64,000 nucleotides of DNA from Lentilactobacillus buchneri (GCF_018314255.1 NZ_CP073066.1:248001-312000); one strand, 5' to 3'; counted from the first letter of the stretch, positions 18,092 through 27,691 are shown. Notes: generated from the letters alone by a model not told the origin. A program made the numbers and translations.

Positions 18092-18970
18092 TTATTCACC
18101 GCGAACGGTCGCGCCTTCTGTATCAATTTGCAGCAGCCGCAAACTACCATTTAGATTTTGTTGTTCCAAATCAATTCTTAGCTGGGTTAAAGCAGCTTTC
18201 TTACCCAGTGTGGCAACCGTAGGACCGGCACCACTCAAGTAAGTACCAAAGATGTCTAACTTGTGGGCAGTTGAACGGATTTGATCAATTTCTGGGACCA
18301 GCTCTTTTCTGTAGGGCTCGTGGAGATGATCATTCTCAATCAGCTTAACCGCCTGCTCCCATTTGCCCTGGGCGACCAAGGCGATGAAAACATTCTCCTG
18401 GCTGCTGGCATGGACGGCCACGTCATAATCGATTTGTTTCGGCAGCTTCTTGCGACTTTCTACCTCGCTGACACCATCCGGTCGAATATACATTAAGGCC
18501 GAGACGTCTGGTACAGGAAGAGTCGCAGCAGTGACGGTTTCACCGTCATATGTCGAAACAACCAAGTTGCCAAGCATCGCAGCAGCAACGCTTTCCGGGT
18601 GGCCTTCAATCTTTGTTCCCAAATTAATTTGATCTTCAATTGAAAGCCCCAAATCCCCTAACTTGTTGGCAATTTTAATCCCGGCAACCACTGCGGTTGT
18701 GCTGGAGCCCAAACCGTGCGCAATCGGAACATCCGAGATAACGGTCAGTTGATGCGGATGAATATCAGAATCGACCTTTAAGATTGTCTGAACAATGAGG
18801 TTGTGCTCATCAGTTGGAATGTCGTGTCCCAAAGCATGGTTGACCTTCCATTCATCTGTCTTTTCCTCAACAATCACCGTGTAATACAGCTGCAGTGCCA
18901 ACCCAACCGAATCAACACCCGACCCGAGGTTAGTGGTCGTTGCAGGTACTCTGATAATAATTTTTGCCAT
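18092..18970 (-). CDS. thrB: Homoserine kinase
   Basis: 292-aa GHMP kinase that phosphorylates L-homoserine to O-phosphohomoserine in threonine synthesis. The N-terminal PATTTNLGSGVDSVGLAL motif and the ATP-binding PIAHGLGSSTTAVVAG motif (about 84-99) are clear; the C-terminal GTYLSGAGPTVATL motif is also present. AGGAG precedes the ATG. No thrC or hom lies beside it in this window; its neighbours are sprT (14 bp upstream) and tRNA-Leu. Confidence 0.95.
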   Translation of the reverse strand: MAKIIIRVPATTTNLGSGVDSVGLALQLYYTVIVEEKTDEWKVNHALGHDIPTDEHNLIVQTILKVDSDIHPHQLTVISDVPIAHGLGSSTTAVVAGIKIANKLGDLGLSIEDQINLGTKIEGHPESVAAAMLGNLVVSTYDGETVTAATLPVPDVSALMYIRPDGVSEVESRKKLPKQIDYDVAVHASSQENVFIALVAQGKWEQAVKLIENDHLHEPYRKELVPEIDQIRSTAHKLDIFGTYLSGAGPTVATLGKKAALTQLRIDLEQQNLNGSLRLLQIDTEGATVRGE

Positions 18971-18984
18971 GTGATGGCTCCTTT

Positions 18985-19467
18985 CTACGCTCCGATTTGC
19001 CGCGTTTGGCTGATTAAATGAAGCTTACCGCGACATCTGCCGCAGACATACTTCACCAGATTGATTCTTCGTCTTCTATGATACTCCAAACCGCAGTCTT
19101 CACAGCGATAAATATAACGCGTTTGGACCCTGGTACTCTGGACTCTGGGAGCGTATCTGGAGCCGCCGACCGCTTTTAACAGCTGTTTAAACTGCTTGGT
19201 ATTGTGTTTGGCGCTGTATCCTGCCAAATGGAGATGATAATGGCACAGCTCGTGTTTGATAATCCCAATTAATACCGCATGATCAGCCCCCTCGTCCATT
19301 TTTGGATTAATGTCGATGTTGTGGTCATTGAGGTGGTAACGGCCGCCAGTCGTCTTTAAACGGGCATTAAAATAGGCCCGGTGGGTAAACGGTTTGGCAA
19401 AGTATTGCAGCGAAATATGTTCAACGAGTTGCTGTAGTTCTTGATCAGTCATGAGTTCTTTGTTCAC
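18985..19467 (-). CDS. SprT-like zinc metalloprotease-fold protein
   Basis: 155-160 aa. The HELCHYHLHLAG sequence (HExxH zinc motif, about residues 89-93) is the SprT catalytic signature. Four cysteines at the C-terminus (CEDCG and CGRCRG) form a zinc ribbon. Eukaryotic relatives cut DNA-protein crosslinks; the bacterial role is unclear. Two starts are possible: a GTG at 19467 right behind the tex stop, or the ATG at 19452; spacing does not decide. It is directly adjacent to tex, so the two are probably coupled. Confidence 0.88.
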   Translation of the reverse strand: MNKELMTDQELQQLVEHISLQYFAKPFTHRAYFNARLKTTGGRYHLNDHNIDINPKMDEGADHAVLIGIIKHELCHYHLHLAGYSAKHNTKQFKQLLKAVGGSRYAPRVQSTRVQTRYIYRCEDCGLEYHRRRRINLVKYVCGRCRGKLHLISQTRQIGA

Positions 19468-21636
19468 CTAACCTTCAGGATCCACCATGGTTAATTGAAT
19501 CCGGTGACGATCCAGATCCACTGAGTCAATCCAAACCGTCACGATGTCGCCGACCGAAGCCACCTTGCTGGGATCCTTGACGAATGTCCGACTCATTTTG
19601 GAAATGTGGACCAAACCGTCCTGCTTAACGCCAATATCAACAAAGACACCAAAGTCAACCACGTTTCTGACAGTTCCCTGCAGTTTCATCCCCGGCTTCA
19701 AATCTTCCATTGTCAAAACGTCTTTTCGAAGCAACGGTGCAGGCATTTCGTCACGCAAGTCACGGCCAGGCGTTTCGAGGCCCTTGATAATATCTTTCAA
19801 GGTTGCAACCCCAACTCCGATGCTTTCAGCTTCCTGGGCCAAATTGAGCTGACTCAAAGCAGTTGAAACGGCCGGCTCGCCGAGTTGATTAATGGTCAAT
19901 CCGTGCTTTTTCAGGAGGCTTTTGGCCGCAGAATAACTTTCCGGATGAATATCGGTGTTATCCAGTGGATTTTTGCCGCCGATGATTCTCAAGAACCCCA
20001 CCGATTGCTCAAAAGCTTTCGGGCCGAGCCGGGGAACTTGTTTGAGATCAGAGCGAGCACTAAATTCGCCATTTTCATTTCTGAATTTGACGATATTGCC
20101 GCTGGTCGTTTTGGTCAACCCGGAAATGTGGACCAACAGATCGGGACTGGCAGTGTTCAAATTAACGCCAACCCGGTTAACGGCGGTTTCAACCACCGTG
20201 TCCAACTGTTCACCCAGTTGTTTCTGCGGAACATCGTGTTGATATTGACCGACACCAATTGCCTGGGGATCAATTTTAACTAATTCGGCAAGGGGATCTT
20301 GGATTCTGCGGGCAATACTGACAGCCGAACGCTGTTCAACACTAAAGTCCGGAAATTCGTCTCTGGCGACTTGACTTGCAGAATAGACCGACGCCCCTGC
20401 CTCATTAACAATTACGTAATAAATGGGCGTTTTGATTTCTTTAATTGCATCGGCAACAAATTGTTCAGACTCCCGACTAGCGGTTCCGTTACCGATGGCG
20501 ATCATTTCAACGTGATTTTGGTTGATGAAATCAATGAACAGCCCTTTGGCAGCCTTACGTTTGGCTTCACTGGCAGGCTTATGGGGATAGATTACCGTTT
20601 TGTCCAGATACTTGCCATTTTGATCGACCACCGCTAATTTACAGCCGGTTCGATAGGCCGGGTCAAATCCCATGACAATTTTGCCCTTGAGTGGCGCCTG
20701 CATCAGCAAGTTGTACAAATTCTTGCCAAAGATATCGATGGCGTGATCAGCGGCCACTTCGGTCAACTGCTTGCGGATTTCACGCTCGATTGCCGGTCCG
20801 ATGAAGCGGTGATAGGCATCTTCGATTGCATCGGTGACCACATCGGCAGCAAATCCTTGATGACTGCCGACGGTGTTGGCCTTTAAATGCCACATGATTG
20901 GTGCCTCATTGACTTCAATTTTGACCGAAAGCACTTTCTCTTTTTCACCCCGGTTAATGGCCAAGGTTCTAAACGAAGGAATTGATTTGATGGGTTGATT
21001 GAAATCGTAATACTGCTGATAGGTGCCCTCTTCGTCCAACTCTTTACCACCGCGTTTAACTTTGACAACCAACTGACCGTATCGTTGGGTGTTTTGGCGG
21101 ACCCATTCGCGAAAATCGGCCCGGTCGCCAGCGTCTTCAGCGATAATTTCGTGGACTCCGGCGAAGACTGCGTCAACATCAGGCAGTTCTTTGTCCGGGT
21201 GAACATACTGCGCAGCCAGTTGCTTCAAATCGGGGGCAAACGACATGGCGGCTTTGGCTAAGGGCTCCAAACCATGTTCTTTGGCAATTGTCGCTTTCGT
21301 CCGCCGTTTTTGTTTGTAGGGCAAATAAAGATCTTCAACTTGTTGAAGAACCGAGGCCGCCTCAATCTGCTTTTTCAGTTCGGGGGTTAAGGCCTTTTGT
21401 TCATCAATAATTTTGATGACTTCCTGCTTGCGCTTGTCCAAAGTTTGGATGCGATGAGCAGCGTCTTGAATGTCTCGAATTTGAACTTCATCCAGATTGG
21501 AAGTCCGTTCTTTTCGATACCGGGCAATAAAAGGAACGGTGTCACCTTCATCCAACATCTTGAGGGTTTCGACGATCTGTTTCTCCCGGATTTTGGGTAA
21601 GTCTTGCTGAATCTTATGTGCTAATGTGTTGTCCAT
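19468..21636 (-). CDS. tex: Tex-family S1 RNA-binding transcription accessory protein
   Basis: 722 aa. Domains in order: N-terminal helical Tex domain, a YqgF-like RNase H fold (GFDPAYRTGCKLAVVD near 335), helix-hairpin-helix pairs (VNLNTASPDLLVHISGL, then LKQVPRLGPKAFEQSVGFLRI), and a C-terminal S1 domain (GMKLQGTVRNVVDFGVFVDI). Tex binds nucleic acid and affects transcription and RNA turnover. I chose the ATG at 21636, behind AGGTGG; an ATG six codons earlier overlaps that site. First gene of a likely tex-sprT-thrB operon. Confidence 0.96.
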   Translation of the reverse strand: MDNTLAHKIQQDLPKIREKQIVETLKMLDEGDTVPFIARYRKERTSNLDEVQIRDIQDAAHRIQTLDKRKQEVIKIIDEQKALTPELKKQIEAASVLQQVEDLYLPYKQKRRTKATIAKEHGLEPLAKAAMSFAPDLKQLAAQYVHPDKELPDVDAVFAGVHEIIAEDAGDRADFREWVRQNTQRYGQLVVKVKRGGKELDEEGTYQQYYDFNQPIKSIPSFRTLAINRGEKEKVLSVKIEVNEAPIMWHLKANTVGSHQGFAADVVTDAIEDAYHRFIGPAIEREIRKQLTEVAADHAIDIFGKNLYNLLMQAPLKGKIVMGFDPAYRTGCKLAVVDQNGKYLDKTVIYPHKPASEAKRKAAKGLFIDFINQNHVEMIAIGNGTASRESEQFVADAIKEIKTPIYYVIVNEAGASVYSASQVARDEFPDFSVEQRSAVSIARRIQDPLAELVKIDPQAIGVGQYQHDVPQKQLGEQLDTVVETAVNRVGVNLNTASPDLLVHISGLTKTTSGNIVKFRNENGEFSARSDLKQVPRLGPKAFEQSVGFLRIIGGKNPLDNTDIHPESYSAAKSLLKKHGLTINQLGEPAVSTALSQLNLAQEAESIGVGVATLKDIIKGLETPGRDLRDEMPAPLLRKDVLTMEDLKPGMKLQGTVRNVVDFGVFVDIGVKQDGLVHISKMSRTFVKDPSKVASVGDIVTVWIDSVDLDRHRIQLTMVDPEG

Positions 21637-21723
21637 GTATTCCCACCTCATCAATAGTGTTACGTTTAATTATAGCAGAATGAAGCAAATGCCGGGGACT
21701 CCAACAAGGTTTTCTCAGGGACA

Positions 21724-21769
21724 TAAAAGCCCAAACTGCTGGCAGGAACACTTGTCTGCAGTTTGGGCT
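21724..21769 (-). terminator. Hairpin upstream of tex
   Basis: AGCCCAAACTGC (21728-21739) pairs perfectly with GCAGTTTGGGCT (21758-21769). On the minus strand it is followed by TTTTATG, so it can end transcripts arriving from the ATPase side before tex. Confidence 0.7.
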
Positions 21770-21838
21770 GAATGTTGAATGTTAATTTTTTAATTTTGGG
21801 AACTCCTGTTGTGGAGTGGGTTTCTAGATGGTTTGGGG

Positions 21839-21955
21839 AAACGTGCTTCGACGCAACTGACACTACGATCTAAGCCTCTTTGATTTAAATCCAAACCCCG
21901 GATTTTAATCAAAGCGACCTTAGCTCTCCGTGTCAAAACGTTGCTTGTCGCACTC
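21839..21955. repeat. Palindromic element A (two-stem extragenic repeat)
   Basis: Inner imperfect palindrome starts at CTAAGCCTCTTTGATTTAAA and ends ATTTTAATCAAAGCGACCTTAG around a CC-rich centre. Outer arms GTGCTTCGACGCAA..TGACAC and GTGTCA..GTTGCTTGTCGCAC also pair. The fold matches elements B and C in this window while the sequence differs. No reading frame is evident. Confidence 0.75.
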
Positions 21956-22077
21956 TGGTTGAAACGTGCTTCGCGGGCCTGACGCTAACCTCTAAGCCAG
22001 CTTTGATTTAAACCCAAACCCGGGGTTCAAACCAAAGTTGGCTTAGAAACCGCGTCACCCAGCCCGCTTCGCACTCT
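21956..22077. repeat. Palindromic element B (two-stem extragenic repeat)
   Basis: Inner arms CTAAGCCAGCTTTG and CCAAAGTTGGCTTAG flank AAACCC/GGGTTC pairing; outer arms GTGCTTCGCGGGCCTGACGC and GCGTCACCCAGCCCGCTTCG pair. It begins 4-5 bp after element A and ends at the stop codon of the next gene. A and B together fill most of the 440-bp gap between tex and its upstream neighbour. Confidence 0.78.
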
Positions 22078-22524
22078 TTAAATTTCTCCCATAATCCGCG
22101 TAGTCGTACTGGAAACCTTAGCGATACTATTTTCCTGATCCTTCTCAGCTTGGTTGAACTTATCAACGTCCACCGTTGAAGCCTGCGGGTCAATACTGTC
22201 CGTCATTGCCTGGCAGGCGTTGGCATAGTCCTCATAATGACGAACCAGCAACTTGTGCTTGCCTAACAATTTAACCGGCACAGCCACCTGCTCAAGCTTG
22301 TTCACGTTATCTTGGTACTTATCGGTTCCGGATTGAAAATGGGCTTGAATGCCCGCCAGCTGATCACTGGTCAAATCAGCAACCGTTTGGTTATCAATGG
22401 CCTTTCTGAGTGTTTCGTAATCAGCGTTTAAATCCTCACCATTTTTTGACGTCTCATCAATCACGTCCGAGACGGTTTTTGCATATCGCTGCATATCTTG
22501 TGGTTTCAAAATATCAGCCTCCAT
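22078..22524 (-). CDS. Hypothetical helical protein downstream of the cation ATPase
   Basis: 148 aa, not recognised. It is acidic and predicted mostly helical, with no signal peptide, membrane segment or cysteines, and with heptad-like stretches (VADLTSDQLAGIQAHFQSG, VDVDKFNQAEKDQENSIA). It starts six bp after the ATPase stop with a GGAGG-like site inside the ATPase end, so it is very likely cotranscribed with, and under the same riboswitch as, that pump. A role in the same process is inference from position. Confidence 0.75.
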   Translation of the reverse strand: MEADILKPQDMQRYAKTVSDVIDETSKNGEDLNADYETLRKAIDNQTVADLTSDQLAGIQAHFQSGTDKYQDNVNKLEQVAVPVKLLGKHKLLVRHYEDYANACQAMTDSIDPQASTVDVDKFNQAEKDQENSIAKVSSTTTRIMGEI

Positions 22525-22530
22525 TCAATT

Positions 22531-25194
22531 TTATTTATGGGAAATGTGTCTCTGAATGTATTTTACTACTTCTGAAACAACAACGATCATAAAGCCACCG
22601 AAGACAACGACCAGCCATTGTGAAGCAGTCAACTCAGTCACGTGGAACATCTCGTTGAATCCTGGGATGACAATCGTCATGATCAACAGCACAGCCGATC
22701 CCAAAAGTGCCCAGTTAAAGAATTTATTCTTAAACATGCCAATTCTAAAGATTGACTCATGGATGGTCTTGGAGTTAAAGGCATGGAACAATTGAATGAG
22801 TCCCAGAGTTGCATAGGCCATCGTCAAAGCATCCGCATGAGCCAACGCATCTGAAGCATGAACCGGGTTGGTGATGGCAAATGCATAAACACAAAGGGTA
22901 ATAAAGCCCTCAAAAAATCCCTGATACAAGATGTTGCTCATGATCCCACCGGACAAGAAGTTGGACGTTCGTCCCCTGGGTTTGCGTTTCATAATACCGG
23001 GTTCTGCCGGCTCAACGCCTAAGGCAATTGCCGGGAAAGTATCGGTTACCAGGTTGATCCACAAAATCTGAACCGGCGCCAAGATCTGCCAACCCATCAT
23101 CGTCATCACAAACAAGGTCAAGACTTCCCCCAAGTTGGCGGAAAGCAGATACTGGAGTGACTTTTGAATGTTGGCAAACACCTTGCGGCCAGCCTTAACC
23201 GCAGTTACGATCGTGGCAAAGTTATCATCGGCCAACACCATGTCAGAGGCTTCTTTGGAAACCTCGGTTCCGGTAATTCCCATGCCAACACCGATATCGG
23301 CGGTCTTTAACGCTGGCGCGTCATTGACACCGTCGCCGGTCATGGCAACCACCTTGCCCTGTTTCTGCCAGGCTTTGACGATTCGAACCTTATGCTCCGG
23401 TGCAACCCGGGCGTAAACGGAAATGTCAGCGACTTCCCGGTTAAATTGGTCGTCGGACATCTCATCGAGCTGAGCCCCATTGATGACTTTCCCGCCAGGA
23501 TTGTCACCCCGACCCAAGATTCCCAACCGTTTCGCGATCGCTTGGGCAGTATCTTGATGATCGCCGGTAATCATAATCGATTTGATTCCTGCAGATTTGG
23601 CTTCCGCAACTGCTTGAGCAACTTCGGGCCGTTCAGGATCGATCATTCCGATGAGACCAACAAAGATCATATCGTGCTCCTGGGCGGCTGATGTGAGCTC
23701 AGTTGGTATCGTGTCTACAAGACGGTAGGCAAACGCCAACACCCGCAGCGCCTGAGTCGCCAAATCATGGTTGGTGGCACTAATTAACCGTTTGTCATCG
23801 TCAGTGATGTCTCGAACACCGTCCCCATCTTGAATCTTGGTGACCCGTTCCAACAGCTGATCCGGTGCCCCTTTCATGGTCATTAGGATTTGGCCATTGT
23901 CCATTTGGTTGTAGGTAGACATCAATTTCCGCTCAGAATCAAACGGAATTTCTGCCAGTCGCCGATGGGAATTGACAAACTTTTGGACTGGCTGGTCTTG
24001 ATGTAAGTAAAACGACACCAGAGCTGTTTCGGTTGGATCGCCAGCCAACTCATTTTCTTGATATTTGGTGTCATTGTTCAAAACCATGATTTGCGCTAAT
24101 CGATCGTTTAAAGTTAAATGGGTGTCAGCGGAATCTTGCATTTTTTCATTCAAGAAGACTTTTTCCACTGTCATTTTGTTTTGGGTTAAAGTTCCAGTCT
24201 TATCTGAGGCAATGACATCGGTACTTCCCAACGTTTCAACAGCCGGCAGCTTTCGAATCAAGGCGCGGTGGCGGGCCATTTGCTGGGTTCCTAATGCCAA
24301 CGTCACGGTCACAATCGCTGGCAGGCCTTCCGGAATGGCTGCGACTGCCAGGGAAATTGCCGTCAGCAGCATGTTAATCAAGCTCTCTTGTCCCCGCCAC
24401 ATCCCGACAGCGAACACGATGACAGCAATCACCAGAATCAAAACGGTTAACATCTTACCTAATGATTTCAGGTTCTCCTGCAGCGGCGTGGTCGTTTCTT
24501 CAGTGGTGTTTAACATATGGGCAATTTTGCCGACTTCAGTATTCATCCCTGTGCCAATCACGACGCCGGTTGCCCGACCAGACGTCACGTTACTGTTCAT
24601 GAAGCCCAAATCCTTTCGATCTCCCAATGGCAGGTCGTCTTCCCTGATTGGGTCCACCTGTTTGTTAACCGGCACAGATTCGCCTGTGAGGGCCGCTTCT
24701 TCGATCTTAAGGGAATTAGCCTCAATCAGTCGAACATCGGCTGGAACGACATCTCCTGCCTCTAAGAGGACAATGTCTCCTGGGACAATGTCCTCACTCT
24801 TAATTGACATCGGTTGATTATTTCGCAGAACGGTCGCCATGGGGGCCGACATTTCTTTTAATGAATCAATCGCATTTTCGGCCTTGGATTCCTGGAAAAC
24901 CCCAAACACCGCGTTTAGGATAACCACGGCCAAAATAATCGCAGCATCCACCGTTTCACCGGCAAACCCGGCAATAATCGCCGCAATAATCAAGATGATG
25001 ATCATCAAATCTTTAAATTGGGAAATGAACTTCTCGATTAACGTGGTCCGCCGCTTTGACGTTAATCTGTTGGCACCAAATTGTTCCCGACGGTCTTTGA
25101 CCTCCTGCTCAGACAGACCAGTGGGATGGGCCTTCATTTGACTCATCACATCATCGACTGTTCGTTGGTAGAACATCTTCTTCTCCTGTGTCAT
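22531..25194 (-). CDS. P-type cation-transporting ATPase (Ca/Mn type, P2)
   Basis: 887 aa, normal length for PMR1/SERCA-like pumps. Features in order: N-terminal cation ATPase domain, membrane pair at about 60-100, actuator TGES (LTGESVPV), membrane segment with the PEGLP motif (VAAIPEGLPAIVTVTLAL), phosphorylation motif SDKTGTLTQNK, nucleotide-binding KGAPDQLL, hinge MTGDGVNDAPALK, and six C-terminal membrane helices. The family exports Ca2+ or Mn2+. The manganese-riboswitch-like leader argues for Mn2+ export. ATG at 25194 with AGGAGG six bases upstream. Confidence 0.94.
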   Translation of the reverse strand: MTQEKKMFYQRTVDDVMSQMKAHPTGLSEQEVKDRREQFGANRLTSKRRTTLIEKFISQFKDLMIIILIIAAIIAGFAGETVDAAIILAVVILNAVFGVFQESKAENAIDSLKEMSAPMATVLRNNQPMSIKSEDIVPGDIVLLEAGDVVPADVRLIEANSLKIEEAALTGESVPVNKQVDPIREDDLPLGDRKDLGFMNSNVTSGRATGVVIGTGMNTEVGKIAHMLNTTEETTTPLQENLKSLGKMLTVLILVIAVIVFAVGMWRGQESLINMLLTAISLAVAAIPEGLPAIVTVTLALGTQQMARHRALIRKLPAVETLGSTDVIASDKTGTLTQNKMTVEKVFLNEKMQDSADTHLTLNDRLAQIMVLNNDTKYQENELAGDPTETALVSFYLHQDQPVQKFVNSHRRLAEIPFDSERKLMSTYNQMDNGQILMTMKGAPDQLLERVTKIQDGDGVRDITDDDKRLISATNHDLATQALRVLAFAYRLVDTIPTELTSAAQEHDMIFVGLIGMIDPERPEVAQAVAEAKSAGIKSIMITGDHQDTAQAIAKRLGILGRGDNPGGKVINGAQLDEMSDDQFNREVADISVYARVAPEHKVRIVKAWQKQGKVVAMTGDGVNDAPALKTADIGVGMGITGTEVSKEASDMVLADDNFATIVTAVKAGRKVFANIQKSLQYLLSANLGEVLTLFVMTMMGWQILAPVQILWINLVTDTFPAIALGVEPAEPGIMKRKPRGRTSNFLSGGIMSNILYQGFFEGFITLCVYAFAITNPVHASDALAHADALTMAYATLGLIQLFHAFNSKTIHESIFRIGMFKNKFFNWALLGSAVLLIMTIVIPGFNEMFHVTELTASQWLVVVFGGFMIVVVSEVVKYIQRHISHK

Positions 25195-25206
25195 AAACTT
25201 CCTCCT

Positions 25207-25338
25207 CTAAAAGAAAAGAGACCCACAAATTCCTCGCTAAAAGAATTCATAAGTCTCACCATTTAAGATTTATCCCGGAAATACGAGTATTTCACGTTGA
25301 CGAGATAATCGCAATCGAAATTGCTGGTTACTCCCTTT
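25207..25338 (-). promoter_or_regulatory. Probable yybP-ykoY (manganese) riboswitch with intrinsic terminator
   Basis: Minus-strand leader of the ATPase. Conserved pieces in order: AAAGGGAGTAACC near 25338, a stem, CTCGTCAACGTG, CCGGG, then GGTGAGACTTATG. GAGAC (25253-25257) can alternatively pair with GGGTCTC (25218-25224), with extra pairing AATTC/GAATT, followed by TTTTCTTTT: an intrinsic terminator 13-20 bp before the start codon's binding site. In this family Mn2+ binding favours antitermination of export genes. A P-type ATPase (yoaB) is a known target in Lactococcus. Class assigned from memory of the consensus, not by a covariance search. Confidence 0.75.
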
Positions 25339-25348
25339 ATTTATGGTA

Positions 25349-25377
25349 ATTATACCTAACCACTAATGAAAAGTCAC
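25349..25377 (-). promoter_or_regulatory. Promoter of the riboswitch-ATPase transcript
   Basis: On the minus strand GTGACT (25372-25377), 17 bp, TATAAT (25349-25354). It places transcription start just before the riboswitch. Confidence 0.6.
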
Positions 25378-25384
25378 TAAATAT

Positions 25385-26212
25385 CTATTTCCAAAATGTG
25401 TCATAAACGTTAATCGGGGTGTGACGTTTGTGTTGCGTCTTGTCATACCAGCTCTCAATGGTCTCAGCAGCCTTCTCAGAAACTTCGCGGCCTTCAAGAT
25501 AAGCGTCGATATCCTGATACGTCACACCCAGGGCAACTTCGTCGGGTAATGCCGGCCGATTGTCTTCCAGATCGGCAGTTGGCGTTTTTTGGTAAAGATG
25601 CTCGGGGGCACCGAGTAATTTTAAGAGCTGCTTGCCCTGCTCTTTGTCCAAACGCCAAAGTGGCGTGATATCCGCTGCCCCGTCACCAAATTTGGTATAA
25701 AATCCGGTAACAGCTTCGGCAGCGTGATCGGTCCCAACCACGGCACCGGATTTGGCACCGGCAATTGCGTATTGGGCGATCATCCGTTGACGGGCTTTGA
25801 TATTACCCTTATTAAAATCAGCGACTTCGATATCGTTTGCCTCAACTGAAGCCACCGCGGCGTCAACAGCAGGCTTGATGTCAACTCTGGCGACAACATC
25901 AGCGTCCATCCACTTGATGGCTTCCAAGGCATCAGACTCATCGGCTTGAACGCCATATGGCAAACGGACCGCAATGAACTGGTAGTCAGGATCGCCGGTT
26001 TCATCCCGGAGCTCGGAAATGGCTAATTGAGCCAATTTGCCGGCCAGCGTTGAGTCTTGGCCGCCAGAGATGCCCAAGACCAATGTTTTTAGGAAAGAAA
26101 ATTTTTTAAGATAGTCTTTCAAAAAGTCAACAGAACGACGAATCTCGGCTTTGGGATCAATCGTTGGTTTCACTTTTAACGCGTCAATAATTTCTTGTTG
26201 TTTAGCTCGCAT
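25385..26212 (-). CDS. nadE: NH3-dependent NAD+ synthetase
   Basis: 275-aa amidotransferase-independent NAD synthetase: converts deamido-NAD+, ATP and ammonia to NAD+. The PP-loop [16 protein letters not shown] (about 44-59) binds ATP; the [19 protein letters not shown] and [12 protein letters not shown] segments are family motifs. I chose the second ATG (26212), six bases after GAGGG; the first ATG touches that site. Fifteen to twenty bp after pncB, so the two last steps of nicotinate salvage are in one operon. Confidence 0.96.
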   Translation of the reverse strand: MRAKQQEIIDALKVKPTIDPKAEIRRSVDFLKDYLKKFSFLKTLVLGISGGQDSTLAGKLAQLAISELRDETGDPDYQFIAVRLPYGVQADESDALEAIKWMDADVVARVDIKPAVDAAVASVEANDIEVADFNKGNIKARQRMIAQYAIAGAKSGAVVGTDHAAEAVTGFYTKFGDGAADITPLWRLDKEQGKQLLKLLGAPEHLYQKTPTADLEDNRPALPDEVALGVTYQDIDAYLEGREVSEKAAETIESWYDKTQHKRHTPINVYDTFWK

Positions 26213-26233
26213 ATGCATCCCTCGATTACAAAT

Positions 26234-27691
26234 TTAGTAGTTGATATCTTGAATATAATTGCGAATCTTTTCGATGATGTCACGCTTGTTATCCCAACAC
26301 TTTTGGGACAGATCGACTGGATACTTCTGGGGATTTAACTCCCGTTTGTATTCAGGCCACAATGATGCCAATTCCTTTTCGGCGTAGTGGACAATCTGCT
26401 TTAAGTTTGGCTGGTCGTACACTAATTTGCCATCTTGAAAAATTGGTTTGAGCAGTGGCATTGCATCAAAATTATCGACAGTCTTATTGATGTAAGTATA
26501 GTTGGGATGGAACATGAAGATCGACTTTTCTTTGCGGGGATCTTCATCGGCCAGTGTGACGTAATCGCCTTCCGACTTACCATCCTTACTGTCAGTAATG
26601 CGCCAAACCTGTTTTTTGCCGGGTGTCGAAACCTTCTCAGCATTACCGGAAATCTTAATTGTATCCGTCATTTTGCCGTCAGCGTCTTCAACGGAAACCA
26701 TCTTGTAAACAGCGCCCAAGGCTGGTTGATCAAAGGCAGTGATGACTTTGGTGCCGACACCCCAAACGTCAATCTTGGCATGCTGCATCTTTAAGCTGGC
26801 AATTGTCGTCTCGTCCAAGTCATTGGAAGCATAGATTTTGGTATTCGGATAACCGGCATTGTCGAGAACTTCACGTACTCGTTTGGAAAGGTAAGCCATG
26901 TCGCCCGAATCCAGTCTGACGCCGGCAAAATTGATCTTGTCACCCATTTCATTGGCAACCCGAATAGCACTGGGCACCCCACTTTTCAAGGTGTCATAGG
27001 TATCTACCAGGAACACGCAGTCGTGATGGGTCTGAGCGTAGGCATTAAAAGCGTCATAATCATTACCAAACGACTCCACCAATGAATGAGCGTGAGTCCC
27101 GCTGATTGGGATACCAAACTTCTTACCAGCCAAGACGTTGGAAGTGGCGTTAAAACCGCCAATGATGGTTGCCCGGGTTCCCCAAAGGGCTGCGGAAACT
27201 TCCTGGGCTCGGCGGGTGCCAAATTCCATCAACGGATCGTCACCGACCACCGTCCGAATTCTGGAAGCCTTGGTCGCAATCAGCGTTTGATAATTGACCA
27301 TATTCAAAATGGCCGTCTCAACCAGCTGACATTCACACAAGCTCCCCTCAACTTGGAGAATTGGTTCATTGGCAAAAACAATATCGCCTTCATAGGCTGA
27401 TTTGATGGTGCCTTTAAATTCAAAGTTTCTTAAGTATTCTAAAAAACTGTCCGGATAATCTGTCACTTCCCGCAAATAATCGATATCATCATCAGTGAAT
27501 TGTAAATTTTCGATGTATGAAATAATGTGTTCCAAGCCTGCAAATACCGCGTAGCCGTTGCCAAACGGCAGCTTGCGGAAAAACACTTCAAAAACCGCCT
27601 TACGATTTTCCATATGCTTTTCAAAGTAGGTGGCCATCATGTTGATCTCATAAAAATCGGTATGGAGCGTTAAATTATCGTCTTCTGACAT
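26234..27691 (-). CDS. pncB: Nicotinate phosphoribosyltransferase
   Basis: 485 aa. Makes nicotinate mononucleotide from nicotinate and PRPP, the entry of NAD salvage. Family motifs visible: an early LHTDFYEINM, KRRAQ-type FGTRRAQE near 160, GGFNATSNVLAG, SGTHAHSLV with the active His, and VRLDSGDM. The ATG at 27691 lies 13 bases after GGAGG, a slightly long spacing. Divergent from the TagA-type gene. Confidence 0.96.
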   Translation of the reverse strand: MSEDDNLTLHTDFYEINMMATYFEKHMENRKAVFEVFFRKLPFGNGYAVFAGLEHIISYIENLQFTDDDIDYLREVTDYPDSFLEYLRNFEFKGTIKSAYEGDIVFANEPILQVEGSLCECQLVETAILNMVNYQTLIATKASRIRTVVGDDPLMEFGTRRAQEVSAALWGTRATIIGGFNATSNVLAGKKFGIPISGTHAHSLVESFGNDYDAFNAYAQTHHDCVFLVDTYDTLKSGVPSAIRVANEMGDKINFAGVRLDSGDMAYLSKRVREVLDNAGYPNTKIYASNDLDETTIASLKMQHAKIDVWGVGTKVITAFDQPALGAVYKMVSVEDADGKMTDTIKISGNAEKVSTPGKKQVWRITDSKDGKSEGDYVTLADEDPRKEKSIFMFHPNYTYINKTVDNFDAMPLLKPIFQDGKLVYDQPNLKQIVHYAEKELASLWPEYKRELNPQKYPVDLSQKCWDNKRDIIEKIRNYIQDINY

